64,000 nt of DNA. Source: Dromaius novaehollandiae. Taxonomy: Eukaryota; Chordata; Aves; Casuariiformes; Dromaiidae. The stretch spans positions 150,369,517 to 150,433,516 of the forward strand of contig NC_088099.1 of assembly GCF_036370855.1 (NCBI RefSeq), given 5' to 3'. Below the pieces are notes generated by a model. It saw nothing but the letters and a program-made list of their open reading frames with translations. It was not told where the DNA came from and made no database searches. The position numbers and the translations under genes are program-made. Positions 34,291 through 49,200 of the stretch are shown here, in pieces (the stretch's first letter is position 1; each line of letters opens with the position of its first letter).

Positions 34291-37200
34291 TGTTACCATA
34301 TTTTCCCTAGGGAGTTCAGTACTGTAATCTAAGAGAAGAAAAGAGAGAGAGTTTCAATTCCTCATTAAAAATTTCCATTCACTTTCACAGCAAATCTGAG
34401 CCTGGAAAATTTGTCTAAGTCAAGTATTAGTTGGTGTGTAGGTAGTGAGCAAGCACTGATGCTGGTATTCTGCAGTTTAAAGCAACTCCAGAATCCCTTG
34501 GCAGAAACTGCCCAAACAACTCTCAATGAACTGCTCCTTCAAAACATGGCCTAGAGGACTGGAAGAATTCTCCTTTTTCGCTACTTTCCTAGCAAGCCCC
34601 TGAAAATAAGTAACATGCTACCAGCCTATTTCCGAAGACCTAAGAGGGAAAAGGAAAGACAGCAGGACCTGCATGTGAAGAACAGACCTGGGCAGAATAA
34701 AGAATTGAGCATTGTTTCAGCTTGAGGACAAAAGGGAACCAAACAGAAATTTCAGCCAGCCCTCCTCAGCAGACTTCCTCCTTCAAGTTAGACTTCTTCC
34801 TGGTATGGATGGATAGATGGACATTTTAATAGGAAACTAATACGGACATACAAAAAACCCAGTTAAGCTCTAACTCCATAGTAAGCCAAGATGAAAAGTG
34901 ACAGTAGCTTGATATAACTTACTCTGTTGTTTGATCTCAAATTCTGACACTGAGTTTGAACTTAGGATAACTAAGTTTGGCACAAAATATTCTTGTCCAG
35001 TGTCCCATCTTATGCTCCAGAAGTAAAATGCTTTCACTTAAAAAAAATTAAATTTGTACCCATATCATGGGAAAGATGATTGCATGCTTTACATCTGATT
35101 CATGTTTTGAAAGTTGTATCTGCCAATGTTTGTAGAGTCTGAAAAGACAGTCTGAGAAATGTGACTTTTCCCATTTGGGTATTAACTCATTCACAGAACT
35201 CAGGGAAAAAAAATCCCTTGTAGCAAAATAATCACATGTTTTTTATATTTTCTCCTAAAACTAAAAAGAAATAGGAGGAAAAATTGAGCAACAATTTCTT
35301 TGACCACTGTGCAAAAATGTCAAATGCTTTTCATTTACTATGTGATATTTCCAGCTTTTTCCACTGTTAAACAAATTACCTAAGAAAAAAAGATTTCCTT
35401 TGAGTAACATCTCATTAAAGTGAGATGTCCTTGAGAAATTCTGCTGACTTCTATAAATGGGCAAAAAAGAGAAAGAGGAAAAAAAGGCGAATTATCAGAG
35501 CTGAAGAGACTTCTAAGTCGGAAGAACCAGACCCCAGCAGACCAGCAGTATATACTGTTTTATTTTTCACACAGCTAATTCTGGTGGACATTAATCATCC
35601 CCCCCCAAGCAAGCACAGGTACTTAATTTTCTTGCTTTTCCCCTCAAAGAAAAGCCCAGCTCAATAATATTTTTGTGATAACTGATGCACTTTTGAAATG
35701 AAAACATAATAGAATGTAGTTCATTGAAGTCAATGAAAACAAAATTAGACAAAACAAAACAACAAATCTATCTGTTTCGGTTGTCCTCAACTAGAATGCT
35801 GCTTCCTCTGCATGTAGCTGCACCATCCATAAAATATTTGGAAGTAAAACCTAGTAATACTAGCAGAGTATTCACCAATAGTAGCTATGTACTAGTATTG
35901 GGTTATGTAAAGAGAAATAGCAGAAAATGATCCTATCAAAACATTTATCTCTGAGCTGTTCATGAGGCCGTGCCTGCAGCAGAGTCTTCCTTATTTGGCT
36001 ACGTAAACACTCACTAGCCTGCTGGGCTCAAGAGTTTTCACAGGTACCTACTGGTAAGAGTTACAACAATCTCAAATACTCCTACTCTTGCCATATAACT
36101 TGTCCTAACTTCTAGCAGTGTAGTATTTTTTACTTGGCAGGAATGACTGTTAGTCCCTTTTCACTGGGTCACATTAAAAGAGCATGCAGCTGGCACAGTA
36201 AGGCAGTGGGGCTGCTCCTGCCATAGGACAAGAACTTCCCCTGCTCCGCGGCAACTTGCTCCCCATCGCTGGCGAGGTGTATTCAAGGGGAAGCTCCAGG
36301 GTCGGGCAAGGCCAGTCTGCACCATTCTCCAGCGCTGCCCTCTTCAGGGTTCCTGGCATGTTTTAGTGAACCGTGTGAGTAAAAGATATGAGATAGGCTT
36401 TATGTACTCCTACTGAGCTGCCGTTGCGGGTAGAAATCACAGTAGTCTACAAATCTCTCAGTGATTTTATGGCCAATATGTTGGAGAGAGTGAGCCCATT
36501 TCCCAAGTTGTAGGGCAATGCTATAATTCTGCTGAGTACCATGAGCTGGCATTTTTTATGTGGTTGACTCCTTTCCCTGATGAAGGAGGAGAAGCTTTTA
36601 GCCTGTAGCACAGAAAGTCTCCAGGACAATTCCCTCCTGCTCTCTTTTCACTATTTACAGAGTCAAGTTGTTTTTTTTCCATTGCTGTCATATGAAGTCT
36701 GCCCCCTAAGTTGCCACTCAACGTTGCGAGAACGAAGACCCTTGTCTGACTCTTCTAATGCTTGTTTTCCTGCAGGCTCAGAGTTCTGAGACCCTCATGC
36801 CAGCCCCTCGTGGAAATCTATCACTTCGGAGTCTCGCCATGCATTTATTCTAGCTGCTCTTCCAGCAGAGCTGTAAAGTATTTCCCAAGTCTATCCAAAA
36901 AAATAATAATAATAAAAAAAAAAAAAAAGGGAAAGGAACATCCGAGACTTGCATTCTAACTGGAAGATGGGTTAAGGGTCCTGTTGTGACTTAGTCCAAT
37001 TCCTTGAGACCATTAAGCTATCCAGGAGATATCTATTCACTTGGCACAAAACACTCAGCGAAATGTGCAGGAAATATCTCTTCCATTTTTCCAAATGTTT
37101 CCTCCTGTGCTGAAAAGAATGATTAGCACTGTCCTTTCATTTTATATCTTGGTGCTATTCATCAGGCAGTATTTGTTTTCTTCTGGAAAGATCACGTCCC

Positions 37201-37509
37201 ATGAACACAGATACGGCTGTGACGTTTTCCAGATTTGACTAGTATCCTGTCACCCAGGACATATCTGAGATTGTCCCTGAAGTAGACAGAGCATTTGGAA
37301 CATCTATTTTATCCTGACCTCTAATAATTCCTGACTTTGATCCTCAGTCTTAGCATCTAAGTGCTCCCTCCTTTTCTTGATGGCTACAAGGGCATCTCAC
37401 TTGCTTAGAGTCAGAGACTGTTTGTCTCCCTCTTCTCTCATAGTTACTGGCCTTCTGCTCCCAAGGTTGGCTCTTCCACTCTCACTACATCTCTTCTCTG
37501 CTCTCACCT
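34291..37509. other. Intergenic, no gene seen
   Basis: No exon, RNA gene or clear transposon. Short GC-richer patch near 36,180-36,350. A lysine/arginine-rich ORF at 35425-35667 has no family resemblance. Confidence 0.5.
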
Positions 37510-38965
37510 TAGGACTAGAAAAAAGCAAACGTCACTCCAGTCTTCAAGGGCAAAGAGGAGGATCTGGGGAACTACAGGTCATTCAACTTCACCTTGATCC
37601 CTGGAAAGATCATCAAGTCCTGGAAACCTTTTCCAAACATTTTAAGGTCAAGAAGATGATTGGGAGAAATCAGCATCGTTTATGAAGCAAAAATCACACT
37701 TCACCAATGTGATAGCCTTCTACAATGAGATGACTGGCTTGGTGGATGAAGGGAGAGTAGTGGCTGTTGTTTATCTTGACTTCAGTAAGGCTTTTGGCAC
37801 GGTCTCCTATAATATCCTTGGTCCTGATGAATTTCCTGATGAAGTACAGGCTGATCACAGAATGTGATGAACTACAGGCTAGATGAATAGACAGTGAGGT
37901 GGACTGAAATCTGCCTGAACTGCTGGGTTCAGAGGGTTGTGATTAGCAGCACAAAGTCCAGCTGGAGGCCAGTCATCAGTGGTATCCCCCAGAGGTCAGT
38001 ATGGGAGCCAATACAGTTTAGCATCTTCATTAATCACCTGGATGATGGGACTGAGTGCACTCTCAGCAAGTTTGCAGATGATACAAAATTGGGAGGACTA
38101 GCTGATACACCAGATGCTTATGCTGCCATTCAGAAGGACCTTGACAAGCTGGAGAAATCAGCAGAGGAACCTCATGAAGTTCAATAAAGAGAAGTACGAA
38201 GTCCTGCACCTGGGGAGGAATAACCCCATGCACCAGTGCATGCTGGGGGCCAACTGGCTGGAAAGCAGCTTTGCAGAGAAGGCCCTGAGGATCCTGGTGG
38301 GCATCAAGTTGACTACGAGCCAGCAATGTGCGCTGGCAGCAAAGAAGGCCAATAGCGTTTGGGACTGTGTTATGCAGAGCGTTGCCAGCAGGTCGAGGGA
38401 GGTGATCCTTCCCCTCTACTCAGCCCTGGTGAGACACATCTGGAGTGCTGTGTCCAATGCTGGGCTCCCCAGTACAGGACAGACCTGGACATACTGGAGC
38501 AAGTCCAGTGAAGGGCCACAAAGATGATTTAGAGACTGGAGCATCTGTCATTTGAGGAGAGGCTGAGAGAGCTGGGACTGTTTAGCCTGGAGAAGAGAAG
38601 GCTCAGGGGATCTTATCAATGTGTATCAATACCTGGAGATCTGGGGGCAGGGGGTGAAGAATTCAGAGCCAGACTCTTTTCAGTGGTGCCTGGTGTCAGG
38701 ACAAGAGGCAACAGACACAAACTGAAACACAGGAAATTCCATCTGAACATAAGAAAAAACTTTTTACCGTAAAGGTGATTGGCACAGGTTGCCCAGAGAG
38801 GTTGTGGATTCTCGATCCTTGGAGATATTCAAAGCCTGACTGGACATGATCCTGGGCAACCTGTTCTAGATGTTCTAGGTGACTCTGCTTGAACAAGGGC
38901 GTTGGACTAGACAGTCTGCAGAGGTCCCATCCAACCTCAATGATTCTGTGATTCTGTGATTCTAT
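37510..38965 (+). mobile_element. CR1 LINE, 3' part with reverse transcriptase relic
   Basis: A 5'-truncated CR1 retrotransposon. Reverse-transcriptase motifs are readable in separate frames: YLDFSKAFGTVSYNIL at about 37770 (canonical FSKAFDTV, here D to G) and FADDTKLGG at about 38075 (the catalytic box). Downstream come the familiar CR1 3' phrases (ttagcctggagaagagaagg, cccagagaggttgtgga, ggactagacagtctgcagag). It ends in three gattctrt units (38942-38965), the diagnostic CR1 terminal repeat. Several stops and frameshifts make it inactive. Confidence 0.93.
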
Positions 38966-39939
38966 TTCCAAATCTACCTACGTTGTTTTGCAAATGAAAT
39001 GTTTAAATCTTTCATTCCATTTTCCTCTTGAAAATACACTGGAAATGGAAAATATTTCCTAACACTCACCAAAATACCAAAATAATATCAAAATGCATGG
39101 CCAACTGCGAGTAACAAATGAGGAACAAGGTGCAGTTATAAACAAAGGGCTCTAGCCATCACTTCCAGCTGGGGTAATAGTCTTTTTTATTATTATTTTT
39201 TTAAACAATATACATACCTTTCAAGTGCCAAGTCCTGAATATATTGGAAGCATGATAAGCAACACCTCTTGAGGAACACATTCTGGTAAATTGTGTTAAT
39301 GCCACATTTAACTGCTGAACTGAAAGTAGCTGAAGAAAGTACGCTATGCTATACTTAGCCTATAGTTGATTTTCACAAACATACCGGTTTTAGCTGTGTG
39401 CTTTTTCCACATTGTGAAACAGGTAAAACAACTAAACGCAATATTCTGAGGCATGATAAAAACACTTCTCTTTGTCTTTTGATATCTAATCTCTTGTCAT
39501 GATCTACATATAATTATGAACTAAAGGAAGGGCAAGATTTGGAGAGAAGACATATTTTTCATCAGTTGGTCCATCAAAAAAAAATTACCTTTCTTTCCCA
39601 ACCTTGGTACCCTCATTTATCTTAACTATTGCAGCCACAGCAACATCTATGGATATGAAGATGATAGGCAACACCAGCAGGGCAGAAAAGCATCTCAGTT
39701 TTTATTAGGCTTTGAGTATATCGGATAAAGCCTTATCAGTACATCCAGAGAAGATGTAAGCATAATATGTCAAATGAATCTTAGCATACCACCTCTCATT
39801 TAGTTATAACATGTAAGTGGAAGAAAAATCAAAGTTAGAACTGAGAATGGAACTCCTCCTTGACTATAATCTGAACTGAGACTAAAAAGTACTGTGAGGT
39901 ATCATGCAACTTTTCCTTAACAGAAGAACAGCCTACCTT

Positions 39940-39953
39940 CCCCCCCCCCCCCC
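39940..39953 (+). repeat. C14 homopolymer
   Basis: Fourteen consecutive C followed by g and A6. Confidence 0.9.
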
Positions 39954-40231
39954 GAAAAAATCAGCTCAGTTCAGCCTTTAAAACACAATTTCTTCTCCTT
40001 TTTGGAACTGAATTAAATCTGTGTAATGTTTTGATCATTTTTTTCAATTAAAAGAACACACATGGGGAAACCATTCAGGTCACAGCCTTCATGAAACAGG
40101 TATTATCACTGTAGGTTATATATAGGAAGAAAACAGCTCCCATCCAGATGAGGACATATGCCATAACAAAGCATTTAAACAATGCAGTTTTAGCCCATGA
40201 AAATTTCATAGTCCTTTCTACAGGGCTCCCT

Positions 40232-40258
40232 CCCCCCCCCCCCAAAAAAAAAAAAAAA
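40232..40258 (+). repeat. C12-A15 compound homopolymer
   Basis: Twelve C directly followed by fifteen A, only about 290 bp from the C14 run. Confidence 0.9.
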
Positions 40259-43200
40259 TCACACAGAGTGTTGAAAAACATCCTCATGTGAAATATTGCC
40301 TCCCTTCAGGATTGTACTTTTTCTTTATGATTTCTTATAGCTGCGTGTTGTCAACTATCTATCATCATTGCTTTGCAGAAGTATTTGCAAACATATACAT
40401 GTAGACACATTTTTTGATTGTCCAGATAATAAAACACCATTGACTGATAAACAAGGATCAAGGTCTGAGGTAGTCAGTCTTGGGTAATTTAGCTGACTGA
40501 GCAGAGATACACTTAAAAGTGTGGGTTGTGAGGAATCTGCAGTTGATGGTTTGTTGTTTAGTTTGATGTTTTCTGCTGTGCTGTTAAGCTTGGAAATCAA
40601 TAGTTTAAAATCAGGAAGCCATAGCTTGTGGAAGATTTACGTTTTTTGCTTCTGATGGGAAGTGTGTCATATTTGTCAAAGAAGAGTTATGCAGCTTCAC
40701 ACATTCCCTGAAGTTGCTCTAACTCCTTTTCACCCCTCCAGTGGAAATGCTGGTGTATGAATTATGGATCCTGATGCACTGTTTTTTTTCCGTTGCCTGG
40801 TAAGAAGGGGATATGTAAAAGATTTAAGAGCCATGATTTTTTTCACATTACCCATCTGAAGCAAATACCGGGATCCTAAAGGATGAAAAGGCTTCCATAA
40901 ATCTGCAATACTCTTCTTGGCAGCCTCAGGAAAGCGGAACAGACCCTTCTGAACGGCTGAGATTCCTGCGCGGCAGTTCTGCACGCGGGCCACAGAGCGG
41001 CAGTGGCACTGCGGTTACAGCGCACGCCTTGGGCACCTCTCCGGAAATGAAGGCGCTCGGAAGATTTGCAGCTCATTTATTTGCTACCCTGCAGGGCCTT
41101 TTCCCATCAGAAACTAATTCTGTTTCTAAATCTGAATGTTTCTTAGAACTAGCTCTAGAAAACTAAAGCAAAACAAGGCATGCTTTGTAAGAGCTGTGCA
41201 GAAGCTATGCAATAACGCTTATCCTTGGCTCTAGCCAAGCTGGAACTGCCGAAAAAACAGCTTCCCATCGTATCTCAGTATTTCTGTCCTGCATGAGGAT
41301 ACTAAAATAAACACACACATGCGCACACACTAAAATTCTGCTTTCGTCTCAGATAAAGCTGAAGAATCAGGAACTGCGCCTTTTTATTAAAAATGCTCTT
41401 ATCCCCACCTACAAAAAAATATATGTAACACATGAATATGCATATTGGTTTCTTGGAAGATGTTCCTTAGACAAAGTTTCTTGGCTAATTTTGGTCAATC
41501 TTCTGAATAAAAATGTTACTCAGGCAATAAACCCAAATCTGTTAAAACGTCTTTCAGAACTTTTCTCGGTTTAGTAGATCTGACATTTCCTTCATAGTTC
41601 TGCATCACAGGGCTTTCCCGAGTAGGAAATGAGACACCATTTTGATACGAAACAGCAAAATCTCTCATCCTTCCTCATGCTGAACTTTTTTTTTTTTCTT
41701 CTTCAATCAAATAGCATCTGATTGGCCAGGAAATGAGGGAAATAGCAACTGGCCTTTATTTTGTGCAAAAACTGAATCCAAATTAGCAAAAAAATCTAGG
41801 GTGTAAAACATCTTAGGCATATGTAACTGCCATTTTTACAGTATCTTTTGTAATGCTGAAGAGCAAGAAAAGTGTTCTGAACTTGGATAGTTAAGTTACT
41901 TGCATAGGAAGAGCCTCTTATGATCCGAGTTTAGGCAGAATGAAGAACTTATGAAATGCTTCATTAATAGATAGCTTTTCATAAAAAAGCAAACAATCTT
42001 GATGCCTCCATAGGATGCCTACTGCTTTCAAATCTTCATCTGAGTACTTTCAGAAGAAGCAGTGGTGAATTTCGACCAATTGCCTTATTTTCAAAAAGTG
42101 TTTATTTTGGGTCTTGTCGCTTTGAGAAGACCTTTTGAAGATTTGTATGATGTGGGTTCTTTGTGAAATCTAATCTGTTAATCTTTGGATGCAAAACTGT
42201 TGAACTGTTAGGAAGAAGTCACACATGAACACAATAGTTGTTAAATAAAAATGTTCTCTACTACACAGTGACAACCTCTTTAGAGAATACACCTGGGATG
42301 AAGATGATAAAGTAATTGACTCCTCATTACCAAGCCAAAAAGACTAGTAGAAGTTGTTCTCCATAGTGCTGCCAGTCCTAATTTCCTGTGGAAGATACAG
42401 CAACATGAATGCGATGAGGATGGCAGGCAGTTGATCCAGAAAAGTATATGATGAAAGGGTTTTTAGAAAAGCAGGGCTGTTCATTAGAAATGAACAGGGC
42501 GGGAGTATATCTAAACTGCATTTTGAAAGCAACTCAGAGCTGGCATTAGAGCCCAAAGTCTCACATTTACATGGAGTGGATGCAAGCCGCAGACCAGAAG
42601 CTTTAGGCAAAATTGATGATATTCTGTGAAAAGAAAACTTAGTCAAGTTCTGTCCTTTAGCATGAACCCATGCACACATGAAGTACAGTGTGGAGAAGAT
42701 AGTTTATCACTATTTCTCATCTGCCTTTATAATAAAATCATGTGGCAGGCAGATAAGAGGGGCCTGTATAAAAGGTCCCTCACAAGGACACAAAGGCAGC
42801 CAAGCAGACTAGGCAGATATCCTAGCATACACTGTATCCCACATCCTGATGATGCTGACTGCTAGACATGGGCCAGAAAATATGCCTGCCTTTATTTTGC
42901 CCCCTTGCCCAATGTACAATGTTGGCAAAATTTAAGTTTACTGTTCTGATGACCATAAATATTAACACAGTACAGTTCTTCCTCTGGAATACGCAGTTTA
43001 TGAAGCATTTCCCTGGAGATTTAAGTAAGGCAGTGGAACAATTTATCTGCAATGGCCAGATAAAGCAATGGAACCTGTTTTGAGAGACTGTTGGTCGATG
43101 ATAATATCTTAGGAAAAGGTAAGACCTTTCTTGTTATAAGCCTTGTGTGACGGATGGACATAGCAGTATTTTTCACTGGGTTTGAGACTAAGGAAGAAGA

Positions 43201-46200
43201 AGCCCCAGGCAACCAAAGAACTGAGTGCTTTTTGTTCCTACCTATGCAGAGATAGGGTAAGGAACCTATTGTATGGAAATCTGTTTGCTTAAACTAGAAA
43301 ATAGTAATAATAAAGTAATAAACCTTTCAAAACACTCTTTCAGTAGTGGAATACCATCACATTAATACAAAAGCAGCAGGCAACATATTACTTCTGAAAT
43401 AAAATGGAGACAATTAGACAAAACTGTGGTAAAAATTAAGATCAGAAGAACTGAGGCATGGTCAGATGAAGGGGTGTTCATAAAATCCTGGGAGGTGATG
43501 TGCTCAAAGCATTCTCCTTTTCCATCTCCCTGGAGGGAGCAGAGGAGAATGTTGTGGGAAGGCCTGTTATTAAAAATGAATCTTTTTCCACATTTCTCAG
43601 GGCAATACCTGACATGTGTAACAGAAGGGGCTCCAGCACAGCTGTCTGCTCCTGCACAGTCTGCATTGTGCCCCTCTCTGGAGTCACATGCTCCCCTTAA
43701 GTCCCTTGACAGTCTGTGGCCTTCTGCAGAGACAGACCAAAGAGTCCCTGGAGCAGAGCTTCTTTTACTTTTTCATTTTTCTTTGAAGATTTGTCAGCCT
43801 CTCTCTGGGTGACAATTCCGTTCTTCATAGGAGTGTAGTTCTGCACTTGCTAAGGGAAATGATAAAAAGCATAAGACCATGTTGTGCACCTCTTATTTTT
43901 CATGCTAACAAGGATAAAAATGTTTCTGCTCAGAGCTTTGGAATGCTGTTGCCTTCTTCCTCCGCTACAGTGGGTTTTCTTTCAAAAGTCTTGTCCAAAA
44001 AGGCCTGGACAAACTAGAAAGAAATGAAGTGCTACTCTTCACTTGGCAACATTTATTATAGGCATGGACGCAAACAACAGTCGCACCCTCTGAGTGCTGC
44101 TTTGACTTGCAGTTTGTACAACAAAGCAAAACATCCTCTTTGGCTTCTATTCAGTTTTATGATACACAGAAATCTGCATAAAGTATAATCCAAAATTTAG
44201 CATCATCATCATCATTGCAGAATTCTCTTAAACAAAATACATCATACCTCCTTAAATCTTTGTACATTCTGAGTCATTTCGGTTGATTGAATTAAATATA
44301 TGCCTCTTGAAGCTTAAGCTTTATTTAATGTTAAATCTATTAAGGCATCTTGGAGCTAATACATCATTTTAAATGCGTATTTACATACACTCTTGGTATC
44401 TTCCATATAATAAATATTTTCATTGTGTGATGCCTGAATATTGTCTCTTGTTTAGTGCAGAGAGCTTGAATTGAAGGACGAACACAGGGTGAGAGGATCT
44501 TATAGCAGAGAGCACCTCAGGGAACATGTACAAAGGCAACAAATACAATCAGGGATTGAAAATTTCATGCAGAAAATAAAGATTTTGAAAATTTTAAATT
44601 TTTCACACTTGGCAGCTGTTTGAACATGTGGCATTAATGCTGAGGCAGGATCCCAGCTTTACTAAGTATTGCAGCAGACAGCTGGTATCCAAAGGAAAGT
44701 AATTTTGATGTCTCCTGTGAAGAAGTATTAGAAAATAGAACTAAACTTTTGCTGGGAAGATTCCCCCTGCAGCATTTGTAGGGTGGTTGAACTTTTTTTC
44801 ACAGTGTGTCCAATACTGGTGCCTGAGTCTGCTGGAATGCATCTGACTGATTGATTGCTTTGATAAATCTCATCCTGGACAGATCTCCAGGGTGAAGGAG
44901 AAAGGCGGGTATTCAGTTACGAAAAGTATTATCTGGGACATTTTAAGGGCCATCCACTGCCTCCTCCTCCCAGACATGCAGAAATGCACTCCAACTGATC
45001 ATTGCGTGGGCACACAGCAGTAGGACTACAGGTCTTTCTTTGGCTTTTTCTCCTGGTGGTATTTCTGCCTGTGTTCCTTTTATTTGTTTCAGCACCGTCT
45101 TCTTACTAATTACTTCAACTCCTGTCTTCTCACTAATTTTAAATCATAATGGTGATATCTAGTCAAAGAAGTCCTAAGTGCAAGCACACAGAGGTCCACC
45201 GAGCAATTTTAAGAGTGCTAGAAAAACACCACTTAGGAATACAACCACATAAACCTTCAGGCCTAAGTTTTTGCAAAATCTCAACCACGCAGCTGAGAGA
45301 GAAAGCCAGTCATGAGAAACTGCATGACGAGAAACCACTTTCCTTCACATCTTTCATTCAAACAACATACCTCTCTTATTCTTTCTAAAGCAGATTACTA
45401 AATAAAATGACAGGTTTGTACAAACAGGTTTCCTTGTATAACTAACTCCGTGGCCGCAGTGCTCAGTGGAGTGACTTATTTCTGAGATGAGGATTAACAC
45501 TGCAATAACCCAGGCTGTGAAAAATTAGCTTAACTCTTACTGGTTAGGCCAGCAAAACCTGCAGTATCAGCTCACCTGCGCAAGCCATATCGATTTGGAT
45601 GGGTTACGCTGTTGCGTATGCCTCACACACAAGTTGTTCAGCCAAGGCCCCGTTAAAAACCTAGGCTTATGGGTTAAATTGTTTTGAATCGACTCTCACC
45701 TAACAGACAGAACAATAACATAGTCAGAGATCCTGTAACACAGGGGCATTTGAGAACACCCATTTTTGCAAAGTTAAGCATCTGTTTTTATTCTAGGTCT
45801 CCATTACTGTCAGCAAAAAATATTACTAGCTACGACTTGACACAGAGTATGAGACAATGAAATGGAGCTACTAAATGAGTTCCTTATTAAAAGCACTTTA
45901 ATTCCTTTTTTTTAGTACTGCTGTTAAGATTTCACCTCAGAGATTGAAAGCCATCTGTTGCAACTGCAGTCTTGCCAAATCAATCATTTCAGATAGTAAA
46001 TTACCTGGAAATATTCACGCACAACCTCTGATAGGATTTCAAGGAAGCAAAACAATAAATGTTAAGCAGTCAACAAACCCACCACAGTTCATTTCCTTTA
46101 CCATCTCCTTAAAAAGGTTGTTTTATGTTTCTCATATTGACAAAACATAATGTTATCTTGTCTGTTCTAATCTGTCTACGACCTTTTTATTATTTCTCTA

Positions 46201-49200
46201 ACCTGAATGTTGTTAGCAGTGGCCTCAGTTTGGCACTGCCTCTCAGGCCAACCTTCTCAGACTGTGGAGATGTTTTTAACAGCGCAGTTGTGCTCAACTC
46301 GTTTGAAATCTGACTGGCTGTAACTGTGTGTCACGATTCTCTACAGGATCGCGGTGCTGGCTCAACCTGCCTTTTTTCTCTCTGTTTCTGTGATCCTAGT
46401 GAAGAGACAGTGCACAACGGGACCGATCCGGAAAACTCACGCAGTCTGGCACATCGGCACAAGCAAGGCGTTTACGAATAACCTTTTATCTGGTGGGCAC
46501 TAACTTTTCTACATAGATTGCCTTCAGCATTTCCCACAAACACGCAAAAAACTTGAAAAGCAGTTTTCAGGAATATTGCAAATTAAATATGTAAATTAAG
46601 GAGAATTTTGTGTATGAAATTGGGACCTACCAGTGCTACCAACCTATTTTATCCTGTGTTGCTGTGGGCAAAGCAGTCTAGATTTGAGGAATTTTACTCA
46701 GGTGCATTTAGTGCCAACCAGCAAAAACCCTCTGATTATGATTTTAGGTATCGAGAGAAAGAAGCACATGAATAAAAAATACTTGCATAAACACCTGATC
46801 TCCTCCATCCCCAGTCTCAAATTCCCCTATTTCTGCTGTGGGTTACATTCAGTGCAGGGCTCCTGCCCCGGCGCGGGTCCTCCCCGGTCCGCAGTCCCTG
46901 GGGTGGCCATACCCCTTGGATGGAGAGCCCGGCCAGGAGCACCTCTCCAGACCGCAGCAGCCGCCAGGGTTTTTCTTAAATATGTCTCAGCAGGGGCATG
47001 GGGGGCTTCTGTCTGGCAAAAGTTTTGCCACAGTTTTGGTCATGGCAGCATTTTGTCCCTGTGGGGCAATCCCCGCCCAGAACTGGCCGGTGGCCAAATG
47101 TGCTTGGAAGAAATAAAAATGTGCTGAAAAAGAGTCGCATGTGCCAGGTCCCTGTGAAAACAGCGCTGAATTTCGCATACCTCAGGTATTTATGCCGTTC
47201 TCGTGTGTGTTGCACTCCTCAAGATTTCTGTTCAAAAGAACCCTGTGAACTTTTTAATTTTTTAAAATTTTTAAATTTGTATATAAAGTGGACACTTGAG
47301 TTTGTTTTCTTTTTCTAATTTAAAAAGTATTTTTGTCAATTGACAGGTATCGATCATACCCCAATTCTGGTGAGCAGCTTGCCATCGCGTCCCTTTGAAT
47401 CATTGCGTCTAATAAACTACCCATGGAAGAAAAGCTATTTTTTCCTATCTTACAAACAAGAGAGCAAAAATTAGAGGCCTGCGATCTCTCTAAGAAGCCA
47501 GATAACAATTCTGAAGTTCACAGCCTGCTCAGTGGCCATCCACGTGACTGGCCATGGCCTCAGCACGCAACACGCTGCGGCCGAGCCGGGGCTCTCCATG
47601 CCGCGGAGAAGTCCGTGCTTCACACATGCCTTCTACCTCTCCCAGGATCCAGAGGTAGCAGCACTGATTAAAATTATGTTCTTGAGAGACAGCTGTCCCA
47701 TCAGGAAGAAGGGAGGTTATTTTCAGACAGTGGAGGGCTTTCTAGGCTTACATTACTTTTTCGGTTGTTGATGTCAACCACTGTTGCTGAATAACTGCAT
47801 TAGTAATTATACTTTTTCATGCAGATCAGAAAAAGGATTTATTTTTCAGGAAGGTAAAAGGTTTACCTACATAAGCTGAATGGGAAAAAATAAAGGAGCT
47901 TTCTTCTTGAAGTTCAGCTTTTAAAAATGTGATACTTTTCTGTTCTCGTTTACAAAGACAGTACTGCCCAGAGTCGTCTGTCTCAGGCCTTCAACTACTT
48001 ATCTGAATGTGCCATCTCCTACCCTGTGTGTCACACAGTTGTGCACAGCTCTGCAGATGTGCCTGGTCAAAGCCCGTGAGATGCTGGACGGCCTCCTTGC
48101 CTTTGGAGATCCCAGCGCCCTGTGTAACCTGCCTTGTTTAGTTCCATACGCACATAGTACCATGTCTTGCTTTACTACTGCTAGACAACATACCTACAAT
48201 TATTAAATACATTAACATGTAACACAACAGTAACTGCAGATGTAATGTAACGATCATTTTGCTTTGCAGGGATGAATCTGAAGAGCCTCCACCCACAGAG
48301 AGACTTCACTGACAAAAAGCATTTGTGAACCTGTGCTTCTTATTACATCTGATGCTAACTTCCAAAACGTTTAAGGGTAGGATTCACGACAGCTGGAGAT
48401 TAGACTGTTCTTCAAGCTCAGCAGAAAATTTTCAGCATGTGTTTGTTTTCATCTTTATCTCCATCTGAATGAATGCCAGTGAATTTTCACTAAAAAATGG
48501 GATGGTATTTTGGATACCACCCAAAACTCTATCTAGGTACATCTAGATCTGAATCTGAAACACAACCTGACATATCACACAGAACAGATAATAACATAAG
48601 TAAACTTTTTTTGTTATATGAACCAGTTATTGATGCTTAAAGGGTATGAGAGTATTGCAGATTAAGCATTAACTTATTTAATTTGGAACTAGAGAAGATC
48701 TCTCTCGATTAGTCCTCATCTGCATACCTTTTTTTTTTTTTTTAAAAAAAGTATTTGATAATTAGTGCCATAAATGCAAGGTAGTCTCTTAAATTTTCTT
48801 CTTCAGATTTCTGCATCAGGATTTCCAAGGTTTAATAACAGAGAAAACTTCACACAAAAAAAGCCTATATAATTAAAGTACATCCTTGCTACTGCGGAGC
48901 TAAATAGCAGGAAATGCCATGAACTATTTTGTCTAATAGAGTTCCCAAAATAACAGTTCAAAAATAAGATGGAACAGATAGTAACGCTCTTCTTTTCAAG
49001 CCCATATGAACCTGATTTGGGTGGAGGTGTAAATTAAAGACATGCCCTTTACCAGTCCATGTGATATGTAGGACACTGCCAAGAGCAGAATCTTTCTCCC
49101 ATTTCCAGTAGTAGTTTGGTCTCTGATCCTCGTACCTTGCACCACAGGGTGTATGGCATTCAGGGTTATGTGGTGCCACTGAAAGGGATTTTGCTTTTGG

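Noticed and set aside
46633-47127. 164-codon plus-strand ORF
   Set aside because: GC-richer patch, no domain, overlapped by other frames on both strands.
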